Notes under the pieces: model-generated
The model's database searches: none
Seen by the model: the letters and a program-made list of their open reading frames with translations, nothing else
What the model was told of the DNA's origin: nothing
Shown: piece after piece, positions 30,831-60,120 of the stretch
Position numbering within the stretch: position 1 is the first letter of the stretch
Layout of the letters: each line of letters starts with the position of its first letter
Made by a program: the position numbers and the translations under genes
Origin: Channallabes apus
Taxonomy: Eukaryota; Chordata; Actinopteri; Siluriformes; Clariidae
DNA length: 64,000 nt
Reading direction: 5' to 3'
Assembly (NCBI GenBank): GCA_030522415.1
Contig: CM060104.1
Location: 19,140,825-19,204,824, forward strand

Positions 30831-33800
30831 TTACAGGTCATCTCTTAGCTTGCCAATGACCAGTGGATGTGTAGCTTCTTTCTTCAAGTAGCGGATGAAA
30901 TCATTGATCTCACGTCCACCCTAAAGGAAGAAATGTTGATGCATTAAACACAAATTAACTAAAAAATGAAAGTCCTCCTGCAGATGATTATCTGTTCATT
31001 ATACAGGCCCTTATTTAGCAAAGTATAGAAATCTGTATATCCGTATAAACATACCTCGTAACGCCTCGGTTGGTCTTTTTGTTCAGCAGGAACAAAGTAA
31101 ACGGTTGGGAAGCTAAAACACAACAGTAATATTTACATTAAATTAAATGTAACAAGACAAATAAGAAATTATGTAAAGTTTAATAACTTGCTTTTAACAT
31201 TCAAGCACAAAGCTTTCAGGTTTACCCTTGTACATCATAATTTGGAGGAATATCATTGGCAGTGGCATCCATCTTAGCAATGACCATATGGGAATCACCA
31301 GACAGCTGAAATACAAGTTGATGAATATTATACACTCATCATTCAGCAAATGACATACAGTACAGTCTTGAAATTCACCATACCTTTTCTCCAAGCTCTG
31401 TATATGTCGGCTCCAGATTTTTACAATGACCGCACCATGGAGCATAAAACTCCACCAGAACATCTTTCTCTGGGTTGTTAACAATTTCATCAAAAGTATC
31501 AGCCACCACAACCTGTGTTAAAAGAAATTTTAACAATTTATCTACAAACAAAATCACTTATTAAATCATGAGCAACAGAACATTAATGGCACTTTTCTAC
31601 TGCATAGTACGGCACGACACGGTTCAGTTCAACTCACTTTTGGGGGGTTTTCCACTGGGAACAGTACATGGTACATGGTCCTTTTTTTAGTACCACCTCA
31701 GCCGAGGTTCCAAGCGCGCCGAACCGTTACCAAAACGTGACGTGTAAACTCTGCTGGTCACTGATTAGCCGGAGAAAATCGTCATTACTGCGTCACTGAG
31801 CTTGCGACACGAGACACAACAGAACCGCTATATTTAGAACAGCCAGAGAAGGATCAGACGCACCTTTTTGTATTAACCAAAAATTTTCTTTGGCTCCTTG
31901 GCTGTTAAAAACATCCACATGCCGAGAATGAAGAACACCATGCCGTCGATATGCTCCATTGTTGTGTGTTTGTTTGTGGCGCGTTTACGATGATGTCACG
32001 GCAGTAGAGGCGACACGACAACTATAACGACACGTGAGTAATCCCGCCCACTCTAAAGCGTTACTAAACTGCAGTGGAAGCACAAACCGAGCCAAACTGT
32101 GCCGAACCGAAGTGAGTTGAACTGAACCATGTCGTGCCGTACTATGCAGTGGAATAGAGGCACAACTTATCAAATGTGCAAGAGATTCGTGTACACCTTG
32201 ACAGGGCCATCATTTGTTTCTGGCACTGTCTCAGATTTAATGTATCTCTTTAGGCGATTGGCAAAATAATCCTCCAAGAACCTCTCCAAAGATTTACCAT
32301 CTCTCCTATGACAAAAAAGCAGAAAGAAACACAAATCACAAATATGAGTATGACTAAAAGTGTCTGATCTAAGGTCCCCTGTGTGGGAAACATGAAAAGT
32401 GCTTAAGCTGTTAAATTGTCAAGAGAAAAGAAATAACTATACTAATCCTGTGTAATGGTTCTGCAAATAAGCATACTTTTAAGGCAACTTACGTAAACTC
32501 CTCCTTCATGATGTACTTATGTCCTGCTCTGGTCCTGATAGTGATGAGGGGCATCTCCCCTCCATCAGATAACTGCTCTCCGAACTCCTCCTCCAGCTCC
32601 TCCTGAAACTCCTCCCAGTCAGCCACAGCAAAACTCAGCTCGCGAGACAGGAACTGAGTCGCCACCTTCATTACCCTGAAAAGAAGAAACAAATTAAACT
32701 ACTGAAAGCAAAAATAATAAGTTTTTTTCACAAACAAGCACACTTCACCTGTTTCGCCAGTAATTTGTACCCTTTGGATTCCGCACATAATCAACATTGT
32801 AATAGGCTGTAAGAAGATCGTGTGATCTCAGACTGTCTCTGTTTTCAGAGGTCAGATGAGGACAAAGGCCAAAGCTGAAGGAAAGAAAAGAGCAAATAAT
32901 TAAAAACACTGAAGGGGAAATTAAAATGGATGAAAGTCCATACATATACATACTGATACAGGAGATATTCTTATTATTCTATTTAAATAAAACTAATTAA
33001 ACTGTTGATTCATTGAATATTCTTTCAAGAGTGTATACTAAGGCCAAATAAAATATAAAACAAAGCAAAATACAACAAATGTGAACTGGCATGGGAACAG
33101 AGATAAGAAACAGACAAGTTCTCCCTGAGGAATGTGCGTAGCGTAGAGGCTGAGACAGAGTCAGTAAACTTTAGCACACTATCCTCAAACATGCTGCTCA
33201 TGTGTGGAGGCCGAAAAAGCAGTACACACCTTGGGGAGATTTCAAAAAACATAAACAGTATTAATATCACCGATACTAGTTATCATCATTAACATTAATA
33301 GCAATATATATTATCTCTGTCTATATTTAGGATTGTTTTTTTTTTAAATATTCAGAATACTCTTTGTCCACGCCATGTTTTAGTCCTATTCCCAGGTCTG
33401 TGGTGTGGGCAAATCGATAGCTGTCCCTCAAAGCACTTGAAGCCTTCAGAAACTCAGCAAGTTGCAGATTATCACTTTCTGAGAAAAAGCCTGGAACACA
33501 AAGCACAGTCCATGACTCAAAGCTACTGTATAAGTGTCTAAATTGTTTCCTCCTAATCAGGTAATGGTGCTACAATACTCATTTAAATGGTAACACCACA
33601 GAATTCCCAGGGATTACGCCTGTAAACTGACATAGATACCAATATACCAAAGGAGCTCTAGTTTACATAATTTATAATTACTTTACTCAGAAAAAAATAA
33701 TCATAGTGCATTAAAGAATTAATTAAACATGCAGATGCTAGTGTCATGTTGCCAGTCATCTGACACACAAATGCATATGCTAATCCACTGCTGTCAGCAC

Positions 33801-34292
33801 TTTATTAGATTAAATGGATAACAACATAACTCACCCACAACACTGGAATCAAAAATATTTATGAAAGCATCCAACTCAGCTTCACTGTGTAAAGCTACAG
33901 AGCTTGGGCCAGCCTGCTTCTTCATATAGCTCACAATGCCATCTGTGAATATCATTACAGTTCAAAAATACATAAATGTGATGTATGAAAAAAAAAAGCA
34001 CTTTAAATTAATTTTGCACAATAAAGCACACACCTGCTGTTCGAGGACCGTCATATGCAGAGGACTCCTTGCCATTTCGAAAGATTTTTAGTGTGGGATA
34101 CCCATTCACTCCAAATTTCTCACAGGTCTCAGAGTTAGCAGTGCAGTCAACCTAATCAAGAGGAAAAGGACCTAGTTATGGACAGTGTAGAAAACAGGAT
34201 GAACAAATTATGGCGTGCACACATTGATGTTTTTATAATGGTTTGAAATGGTACAGATTTTAAGTTGCTAATCTTTTTTCTACTATATATTT

Positions 34293-34351
<59 letters not shown>

Positions 34352-36997
34352 TTTAAATACTTTTTTAAAAAAGTACCTATCAAGCATGATCTATGTAAGA
34401 AAAAAGTGCTTCATTCAAGTCTGAGCATGTGCATTAAAAAAGATCATCGCTATTAGTGACATACACATGTGCTTACCTTTGCCAGGGGCACCATGCCCTT
34501 TAGTCTAGTAGCAGCAGCTTCATATTCAGGAGCTAACCTCTTACAGTGACCACACCTGTGAGTGCAGCAGTGAGAAATTAAACACTGTTAGCTTTACAGG
34601 TTGCAAAAGAAAACAACTGGAAGCATTAACAATTAAATTCAAGTCAAATGGAGTTGTATAGCAATTTTAACATTGCACATTGTCACAAAGCAGCTTTACA
34701 GAAATAACAATTCCAGATAACCAATAATAAAACCTCCTGAGATGATGAAGAAACATTCAGAGAAACCCATTTTTATTAAGATGATATTGGATACTGGAAC
34801 CAAAATCATGCTGTATTTAACTATAATAATATGGTTAAAATGTCAATTTAATAATAGGATATGTGTTGTGTTTTCATTAACATGAAGTCCACTTTGTTGA
34901 AGTTAACAACTGTTCACTGATGGAGACTTTGAAAACTTGCAAAACTCTTTGATATACAGTAATCTCAAACCCAAAACCACCACAGCAACTGCAAGTCACA
35001 AGCCATCAAAGCAAAACAGTTTATATCAATGAAGTCCAAAGTCAACGTCCTGGGTTTCAAGTAGAACCATCATGCTATCAAATGTATCTTTAAGCAGACA
35101 AGATAGCGCTGTTCTCAGCAGCAGTGAGTAGTCTTCCTATGATGAAGACGACAACCAAAAGTATGGCATCAGGTTGGATCAGCCAGGTCTGTGAATTATT
35201 AGCATGTCATGAAAACAACATTTCTTATCCTATAGAAAACATTCATTCATTCATTCATTTTCTATACCGCTTAATCCTGTGTTCAGGGTCGCGGGGGACC
35301 TGGAGCCTATCCCAGGAGACTTCGGGCACTAGGCGGGGTACACCCTGGACAGGGTGCCAATCCATCCCAGGGCACACACACATACACACACTCACACACC
35401 CAATCACACTATAGAAAACATTTCACTGTCAATCAGTTACAGTGGCTAGGTGAGCTGAGGCATTATAACTCACTTGGTTTAAATAGAACTACAGTTAATG
35501 AAAAACAAGCAGAGCTATAAAAATACATTTGTTCAATTAATCCAAGCAGCTCAGACCATTATTATCTTACTACAAACCGGATTCCAAAAAAGTTCTTCCC
35601 TTAAAATGATACATTTTCTCAGTTTAAACTTTTGATCTGTCATCTATGTTCTATTCTGAATAAAATATTGACATTTGCCATCTCCACATCATTGCATTCA
35701 GTTTTTATTCAAAATTTGTTTTGTACATGTTTTCAAATCCGGTTTGTACATGTCAACCAGGTAAATTTGTCTGGCATAGAGGATGCGAGACAAAGAACTG
35801 ATCTCTTACCACTGACATTTGAGAAGTTTGGACAAGTATGAACTGAAGATCCTAACCACTAAGGATGGAGATCACCAAGGCCCTCCCGATATGCGAGATC
35901 ACAATGCCTAGGTACCGATTCGATATGTATTGCGATTTTCTAAATATAATGATTTTATAAATATCCAGTTCCGTTATTAATATTTTTTTTTCCAGATTTT
36001 GTTACAATTCTAAACAAACTTAGCAAATGATTTGCTCCTACCACACAGGATACTGTGCCGTGTGAATAATTAAGACGTATTGTTTATTTGAACCTATTCA
36101 GCTCTGTCAGCTATATTCAGGAATAAAAAAAGACCTGTGGCTCTTAGGGATGTAACGGTATTGTAAATACAGTCGTACCGCAATAACACTTTATTTCGAT
36201 AATACCGTGGTCGCATGATGGTAAAATTATAATTTTTTGTTATTAAAATTGAAAAATTTAAGTTTATGTTTCAAAGATTACAGATAGATGGCTAATTTGT
36301 ATGCCATTGATATGTTCAGTGTTCATGTATACTGTTTAATAAACACTTCTGGCACTTCGAGTCTCTCCATTAGTTTTGTTTTTCCTGTAAATGATTCAAT
36401 AAATACCGTACCATGCCATTCATACCGAGGTATTACCGTACCGTGAAGTTTTGATACCGTTACATCCCTAGTGGCTCTATATATTATTGTATAGACTTGA
36501 ATAATCCACATCAGATTTGAATAGTTTATTAATTAAATCTGTATTGAGTTGATCAGATAAAGGGGGCTCTGGGTGCACAAGGCTAATCATGTGTGTCAAG
36601 AATAGAGATTACAGAATTATTATCTACAGAGTCAGACAAAAAATAATGTATACACACTTCAGGAAAAGAAAGATAGGATGATGTACATATATATTACATT
36701 ATATAACATTATATTATTATCATAATATTATCATATATTGAACATATAGCAATACATTTTGTATTAAAAAATTTATACAAGTTTTTCTTGGCAAAAAATA
36801 ATTTGGGGGACATAAGATGAAAAGCCCATTCAAATTTGTTAAGTAGTTTTTACATGATGCTGTAAGCCATAATCATAAATAAACACTTGAAATACATCAG
36901 TCTATAAAGCTTTACAATCTATAATACGAGTTTCACTTTCTGAATTAAATTACTAAAATAAAATTTGCGATGACATTTATCATTTATTGAGATGCAC

Positions 36998-37047
<50 letters not shown>

Positions 37048-37572
37048 ATAGAAAACTTTATTGATCCCAGAAAGAAGAAAAATTCCATGACCGGGGCGGG
37101 GGGTCTGGTCAAAAACTTAATATTTTAGCCAAATAACATTACTGTATATTTTTCCCTTTCGAAGGGAAATTGGTGTAGAGTTATTGTATCTGCATAAAAT
37201 CTTTATTAGTAAAATCATGAAAGGCATGAATTTGTTATAAAGTCCCACTGATGTAAATTCAGCTCAGAAACCAAACACTAACTACATAGTTACTGTACTC
37301 CGGCTACTATGCAACACAAAACCATGCTAATAATAATAATAAATACTGTCTGGTTCTTGGACAATTTCCAGATTCCAGACTGTGTAGCTCTGAGGTGAAC
37401 TGAGGTGAGCGTACCACGGCGCGAAGAACTCCACGAGCAGGGTCTCGTGCTCGGCTACACGCCGCTCAAAATCTGCGTCCCCGAGCTCGAGCACGTCGCC
37501 GTTTCCCTCCGCCAGCAACAGCGCTGTGTGTAGGACACCAAGGCAAAGGAGGGCGCGATAAGAAAACTGCAT
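30831..37572 (-). CDS. Protein disulfide isomerase, PDIA3/ERp57-like (possibly pdia7)
   Basis: Thirteen coding exons on minus: 37415-37572, 34477-34555, 34034-34151, 33835-33942, 33361-33490, 33116-33229, 32749-32874, 32493-32675, 32197-32305, 31384-31512, 31226-31305, 31055-31112, 30831-30920. Their sum is 1482 bases, 493 aa (human PDIA3 505), with all phases matching. A signal peptide ([21 protein letters not shown]) leads to domain a with APWCGHC (Cys 54 and 57, codon split across introns), then b and b' regions, then domain a' with [11 protein letters not shown] (Cys about 402 and 405). The C-terminus is KLRDDL, a KDEL-type ER-retention signal; the Lys-rich run before QEDL in mammalian PDIA3 is missing. 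It should catalyse thiol-disulfide exchange on ER glycoproteins. The missing Lys run suggests the fish paralog often called pdia7, but I cannot exclude pdia3. The exon 5 donor is GTATTC, weaker than the rest. Confidence 0.93.
31588..32162. mobile_element. Non-autonomous DNA transposon (MITE) in PDIA intron 9
   Basis: The two ends are inverted copies over about 55 bp: ACTGCATAGTACGGCACGAC and GGTTCAGTTCAACTCACTT occur at the left, and their complement at 32095-32155. The 575-bp interior has no transposase. The ends resemble hAT-type MITEs, but I see no clean target-site duplication, so the class is open. The short minus-strand ORF is spurious. Confidence 0.75.
34291..34354 (+). repeat. A-run, (AT)n, T-run palindrome
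   Basis: About 17 A, about 13 AT units and about 22 T form one long self-complementary tract in intron 2 of the PDIA gene. It is likely to be unstable and hard to assemble. Confidence 0.85.
34630..34790 (+). repeat. Dispersed fish repeat R2 (fragment 1) in PDIA intron 1
   Basis: The order TTGTATAGCAATTTTAACAT, CATTGTCACAAAGCAGCTTT and TGAGATGATGAAGAAACATTC matches, with changes, the repeat at 61075-61930 and 62590-62685. Confidence 0.65.
35245..35410 (+). repeat. Dispersed fish repeat R1 (copy 3) in PDIA intron 1
   Basis: CATTCATTCATTTTCTATAC, GGGTCGCGGGGGACCTGGAG, TACACCCTGGACAGGGTGCC and AATCCATCCCAGGGCACACA lie in the same order as the copy at 6708-6950. This copy is 5' only and less decayed. 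Confidence 0.8.
35411..36136. other. PDIA intron 1, no gene
   Basis: Nothing recognisable except a short hAT-like stretch near 35885-35940 with GATATGCGAGATC and CGATTCGATATGTATTGCGA, which resembles decayed MITE ends. No partner end was found. Confidence 0.4.
36145..36470. mobile_element. hAT-type MITE with perfect 8-bp target duplication
   Basis: The element is 326 bp, begins TAGGGATGTAACGGTAT and ends ATACCGTTACATCCCTA. It is flanked by GTGGCTCT at 36137-36144 and again at 36471-36478, a perfect 8-bp direct repeat as hAT transposases make. The interior is AT-rich with sub-terminal ATACCG motifs and has no coding sequence. Confidence 0.92.
37003..37045 (+). repeat. (TA)n microsatellite
   Basis: About 22 TA units. 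Next to it lies AACTTTATTGATCCCAGAAAG, a fragment known from dispersed fish repeats. Confidence 0.9.
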
Positions 37573-39247
37573 AGTAGCAACAATGAAAGTAACAGGACAG
37601 TTTACGCTATATAAATAGTCTAACAGTGTCTGTATGAGCAGGTCAGCAGGAGCTCAGTGTAACAGAGCAGGCAGGCGGCCACTGATTGGCTGAGAGCCAC
37701 GAGAGCGTGAAGACCGTGTTTGGAAGAAGCGTCCAACCCTCCACAGGGGCTGCGCTCGAAATCACACAGCTGTGTACTACTTGGGTCACCTCCAGGGTCG
37801 AGGGCATGATTCCCACTTCGGGTCTGTGTGCTTGGTGGGTTGCCTCTGGGTGCTCCGGTTTCCTTCCTAGCTTGTTAAGATATGCAGATTAGGCTGATTG
37901 GCCTTCTGTAGTGTGTGTGAAGAGAAGCAGATCCTTAGACAAGAACTGATAACCAAAATATTATGGGAATTAATCTATCCATTCACAGAGGATGGAAATG
38001 GAAGGGGAATGTTGTTCAGGGTTCTTCAGTGGCCTTCCGAATAGCCGGATCTTAATAAAATAAAATAAAAAACACGTGAAATATCAGCATAAAAGTGCTC
38101 TTAAAGAATTTGCAGGAATTGTGTGATGTATTCATCAGAATCATAAAGCAATGTTCACTACTTGCTTTCCAAGATACTGTCAGTGTCTTGGGGAATCCAT
38201 GCCTTGAGGAACTGAGGCTGTTTTGAGAACAAAAGGAGGCCCTACCCTTAAAAAACAATAAATTTTCTCCCCAGATCCCCAGACAAGAACCGATAACCAG
38301 AATATTATGGGAATCAATCTATCCAATTATCATCCACATACATAGAGGGGTCCAAAAAAAAAAAGTATATACACTTCAGTCATCATCTATGCCCTTTTTT
38401 AAAACTCGAATTGAATTATGGTGGCAATACGTAGTACTGTTTCTTGTCAGTAGTCACATAATACATAGGTCTATACACATAGGTCATATGATATATACAC
38501 AGAAAAAAAATCATGGTCACATGATTTTTCATGAAGTGTGCATGTATGTTTTGGGCCCTGTATAAAACAAATTGGATCACTTGTATATAACTTACAACCA
38601 TTTACAAAAAAAAGTAAAAAAAAAAAAAAAAAACACTTGTTGGTCTTTCGGTGTCTTATGCTGCCATAATGTTCAACATCTTAAAAAATTTACTTCAATA
38701 ACAGAAATGTCACTTTTTCCCATTGGGTTGACAGGAAATGATTGTTTTTTGTTTTTTTTTAAACAGAGAATCATTCAATTAACGTGCTATAAGCCAGGGG
38801 ATTTCCTATTTTCTTTTAATCAAAACCTCAAAGACGCGGGGGGGAAAAAATCATCTTGTGTAAAAATACTGTACATATTAGGGACATGCCCATCTTATAT
38901 TTATAATACACGTATATACAATTTGTCCACTGCGAAGCAAACATAAAAAAAACTAATAGAAAAAAAAATCTTGTAATGAAACAAGTAGCTGCCATTCTCA
39001 GTTTATAAGCTGGTGATAAATTAGTAGCCCCAGCATGTTCATTTTCAATACTGCTATAAACCACATCCTTGATGTGAAATCAGGTTGACACTAGTTTTCC
39101 CTAATTAATTCAGCTATGTAGGTTTAATATGCGATTCCAATAGCTCATTCTGTTCCCGTGGTTTCTGTAGTCATGCTGTCTACATTTGTAGCTCAAATGT
39201 TTTTAGCTGGTCTGTTAAAGGTGTAAGTCCATTCTCAGAGACGTGTG
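37573..39247. other. Intergenic between PDIA and gon4l, back to tail on the minus strand
   Basis: This holds the upstream region of the PDIA gene (an inverted CCAAT, GATTGGC, at 37685), a repeat R1 copy at 37760-37915 and no coding sequence. The gon4l 3' UTR occupies the right part, but its end is not resolved. T-rich and A-rich runs occur at 38606-38632 and 38740-38761. Confidence 0.5.
37760..37915 (-). repeat. Dispersed fish repeat R1 (copy 4, inverted)
   Basis: Its complement reads GGAAACCGGAGCACCCAGAG, ACCCACCAAGCACACAGACC and GGGAATCATGCCCTCGAC, matching the 3' part of the copy at 21355-21720. Confidence 0.6.
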
Positions 39248-56420
<17,173 letters not shown>

Positions 56421-57164
56421 CTCGATTCTAGGTGTAAGGAAGAGAAACAATTATAGAAATATTTACTTGTCCTGTGTTTTATATTGGAGGCTTATTTTAA
56501 TAATGAATTTACACAAAACCTGAAAAAGTTTCACTATTTTCACTAATTTCACTAGCAAAAAAAGGTATATTCAATTTATAAGGACTAGCAATGTTCACAG
56601 GTTTCAAAATCACTTCATTTAATGCACTCAAAAAGGGTTGTTAATTTGTGTGTTAGAGCAGAGGAAACACTAAATTGTGTAGGACAGGGAGTAATACAAG
56701 ATAATGGTTTGGAACATGCGGTTCACTAAATAAAACCGACCGCAAGATATTTATTTCAACGGACAAACATGTTATCATTCAGGTACCTTTTTTCCATGAT
56801 TATACATATGGCTTAGGATAATGGAAGGCTGCCCATTGGGGAAATTTTAATCAGTAATTCAAACAGTACAGTAGATGCAATTTTGGCAAAAGAATGCTTT
56901 GCTCTGGAGGATGGTTAGTAGTTAGTCAGCTGAATTTGCTGAAGTCCAGAAGAATGAAGAAAGTAATGTCAGCGACCTATGTAGATGGCAACAACTGTAC
57001 AAGTTCCAATCTAACAGGTAACATTCAAGTTGCGTGACCACGTATAGGATAGATATCCAATCTAGGACCACTATGACTCAGATGTGATGTGAAAAACATC
57101 TGTGCGTTCAGCCAACCCTAAAAAAGATCATCTCTGCATCAAGTTAGGGTGAAAAATATATATA

Positions 57165-58518
57165 CAGGTCCTTCTAAAAAAAATAGCTTATTGTGATAAA
57201 GTTCATTATTTTCTGTAATGTACTGATAATCATTAGACTTTCATATATTTTAAGATTCATTACATACAACTGAAGTAGTTCAAGCCTTTTATTGTTTTAA
57301 TATTGATGATTGTGGCATACAGCTCACGAAAAACCCAAAATTCCTATCTCAAAAAATTTGCATATTTCATCCGAACAATAAAAGAAACGCGTTTTTAATA
57401 CAAAAAAAAAAAAGTCAACCTTCAAATAATTTTGTTCAGTTATGCACTCAATACTTGGTCGGGAATCCTTTTGCAGATTCTTGTGTCTCTCAACTTTCTC
57501 TTCACAATATGCCACAGATTCTCTATGGGGTTCAGGTTAGGAGAGTTGGCAGGCCAATTGAGCACATTAATACCATGGTCAGTAAACCATTTACCAGTGG
57601 TTTTGGCTCTGTGAGCAGGTGTCAGGTCGTGCTGAAAAATGAAATCTTCATCTCCATAAAGCTTTTCAGTAGATGGAAGCATGAAGTGCTCCAAAATCTC
57701 CTGATAGCTAGCTGCATTGACCCTGCCCTTGATAAAACACAGTGGACCAACACCAGCAGCTGACATGGCACCCCAGACCATCACTGACTGTGGATACTTG
57801 ACACTGGACTCCAGGCATTTTGGCATTTCCCTCTCCCCAGTCTTCCTCCAGACTCTGGCACCTTGATTTCCGAATGACATGCAAAATTTGCAACCTGTAG
57901 CCCATTTCCTGCACACGCCTGTACACGGTGGCTCTGGATGTTTCTACTCCAGACCCAGTCCACTGCTTCCGCAGGTCCCCCAAGGTGTGGAATAGGTCCT
58001 TCTCCACAATCTTCCTCAGGGCCTGGTCACCTCTTCTCGTTGTGCAGCGTTTTCTGCCACACTTTTTCCTTCCCACAGACTTCCCACTGAGGTGCCTTGA
58101 TACAGCACTCTGGGAACAGCCTATTCGTTCAGAAATTTCTTTCTGTGTCTTACCCTCTTGCTTGAGGGTGTCAATGATGGCCTTCTGGACAGCAGTCAGG
58201 TCGGCAGTCTTACCCATGATTGCGGTTTTGAGTAATGAACCAGTCTTTTGCAGGTGTTTAGAGTTAATTAGTTGATTCAGGTGATTAGGTTAATAGCTTG
58301 TTTAGAGAACCTTTTCATGATATGCTAATTCTTTGAGATAGGGATTTTGGGTTTTCATGAGCTGTATGCCACAATCATCAATATTAAAACAATAAAAGGC
58401 TTGAACTACTTCAGTTGTGTGCAATGAATCTAAAATATATGAAAGTCTAATATTTATCAGTACATTACAGAAAATAATGAACTTTATCACAATATGCTAA
58501 TTTTTTGAGAAGGACCTG
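57165..58518 (-). mobile_element. Tc1-like transposon family B, larger copy, in 5' non-coding part of gon4l
   Basis: The element is 1354 bp with TA on both sides and CAGGTCCTTCTAAAAAAA / TTTTGAGAAGGACCTG at its ends. Inverted repeats are about 200 bp each and carry internal TTAGCATAT-type motifs. It is oriented like gon4l and opposite to the copy at 18567. It lies upstream of the gon4l start exon, within its first intron if the upstream noncoding exon is real. Confidence 0.92.
57440..58217 (-). pseudogene. Tc1 transposase (family B), C-terminally truncated
   Basis: The start [20 protein letters not shown], helix-turn-helix ([20 protein letters not shown]) and linker ([20 protein letters not shown]) are in one frame of about 169 codons. 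A frame change near 57880 leads to [38 protein letters not shown] and [20 protein letters not shown]. As in the 18.6 kb copy, the segment before VKYPQSV is short and the C-terminus ends about 17-20 residues after KRKLRDTR. The first catalytic Asp segment is not visible, so this copy could not be active. Confidence 0.85.
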
Positions 58519-58852
58519 TATATTTGGGGTGCTTCAGTCTAGTAATGTGAACATAACCTGGCATAGTACTTTCAAAACTGAACGCAGTCACATTAACAGA
58601 TACACATGTTGTAGTATCAGAAGGTTGGATACTACAACAGGGCCAACCAATCATGCGAGTCTATGAAAAGCTGCTTTAAAAGCTGCTTTGTGAATTGCTC
58701 GGCTCACTAAGAAACTGTTTTGGAGAATGTCCCAAACAGCAATAAAGGGAGAAAAACATTCTAGAGTAAGGTTGAAGTAAGAAATCTCTGCCCTCATACG
58801 TATGGCAAATATCTCACCCACACCGTGTCTCTCTCAGTATGTCTGAATAAAT

Positions 58853-59349
58853 TAATGATGGGAAGTTTGAATCATTTTAGTGACTCGGTTCTTTGAATCT
58901 TGTTCATTAAAAATTAAAGAATCTTTGAGACATTTAGTTAATTTCGTTCTTTTGATCAGAAATAAAATAAAATGTTGCATCTTCAATAAAAAAGACCCCA
59001 ATACGTCTACATACCCAAAATTTGGCTATAGCTCCAGTAATGAAAATATTACAATGACATATAATGATAAACAGAATGTTCACCTCTTATATCTTCCAGT
59101 CTGAGTCGTTCTTTTGAACCTATTGCACTGTATAGCGTCTATGGCAGTCACGTGACAGAAGACCGAACGACTCGGAGTAGAAGAGTCAATTCTGTTTCCT
59201 GTACATAACCTAAGGGGTTTTTTGCGATGATTTGCGCATGCGCGCCCAGTAGAAAATGAACTAATCACTCTCCGAGACTACTCGTTCTTCTGAGTCACGT
59301 TAAAGATTCGTTCAAAAAGAACGAATCGCTCATGAACGACCCATCACTA
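58853..59349. mobile_element. MITE with hAT-like ends
   Basis: The left end reads TAATGATGGGAAGTTTGAAT and the right end, inverted, TAGTGATGGGTCGTTCATGA. Both match each other with changes and are followed by GTTCTTT/AGAACGAA motifs. The interior has no coding frame. No clear 8-bp target duplication remains. It lies upstream of gon4l. Confidence 0.55.
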
Positions 59350-59966
59350 AATCAGTGTGGAACACCAATGTTAAAAATACCTGTCAATGAAAGAAATCCG
59401 CCTATTTAGTCAGCAATGTTACGGTATGCGCTGAAAAAGGCTTAAACGTTGTACAAACAGTTTTAATTTCCTTTCCAGGCAGATATGTTTGCATCGAATG
59501 TTTAGAAACATGATCCGCACAAAGTGTTAGAGATCCATAAATCAAGCTATCAACTACGTGTAACGGGTTTAACGTTACTTAATTAAATTTATAGACATTA
59601 ACAAAAGATACGTGTGACAGCCTTTCTTGTTGGTTCTTTATTGGTGTCGTCTTTCTTGACCGAAATATAGGCATGGGATTGTAAAAAATTTAAATAAAGA
59701 TCGCAATCTGTACCCATTGTTACGTGTAAAATGACTTATCCTGGTGGGGATATTTATTATTAACTACGAATGGCGCACACTGTACCTCCGGTTCATTGAT
59801 TTGTTTTGCCTTAAAAAGCAGCAGTTCAGCTTAGTTGGTAAACAACATACACAAGACTAGTTAAACTGACACTATTCATTACAGTTCTACCCCAAGCTTG
59901 CTTCAATGTAGAAAATGGTTACCTGTCCTGTAAATTGCCTTATTATTTCTTTTGAAGTAATAAACT
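59350..59966. other. Region between MITE and proposed gon4l first exon, no feature
   Basis: Nothing recognised. It would be the left part of the first intron of gon4l. Confidence 0.4.
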
Positions 59967-59972
59967 GCTTAC

Positions 59973-60090
59973 CCTTAAGACAGTATTAGTAGCCATCAGT
60001 AGCTAGCAACCCGAGCCACAACAAAACGATAGTTGGCGGGTGTTACAATCATTTCCTTCCGCGAAAGCTAGCGGCTGAAATAAACAGTAC
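59973..60090 (-). other. gon4l: Candidate 5' noncoding exon of gon4l with an upstream ORF
   Basis: On minus a CpG-containing stretch ends with TGTCTTAAGG followed by GTAAGCAG, a good donor at 59973/59972. The gon4l start exon has its acceptor at 56428. Inside this exon an ATG at 59996 opens MATNTVLR. After splicing it would continue nine codons out of frame and end past the gon4l start codon. The 5' limit is a guess. No RNA evidence. Confidence 0.4.
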
Positions 60091-60120
60091 CGCCCCCTAC
60101 AGGAGAGCCACTTAGTAACC

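Noticed and set aside
37660..37710. ER stress element upstream of the PDIA gene
   Set aside because: ATTGGCTGAGAGCCACG has the two halves (CCAAT complement and CCACG) but with seven bases between them. Neither ERSE (nine bases, other orientation) nor ERSE-II (one base) spacing fits.
36600..38400. Possible paired transposon ends near 36634 (ACAAAAAATAATGTATACAC) and 38350 (AAAAAAAAGTATATACACTTC)
   Set aside because: Only short A-rich matches, in the same orientation rather than inverted and with no transposase between them.
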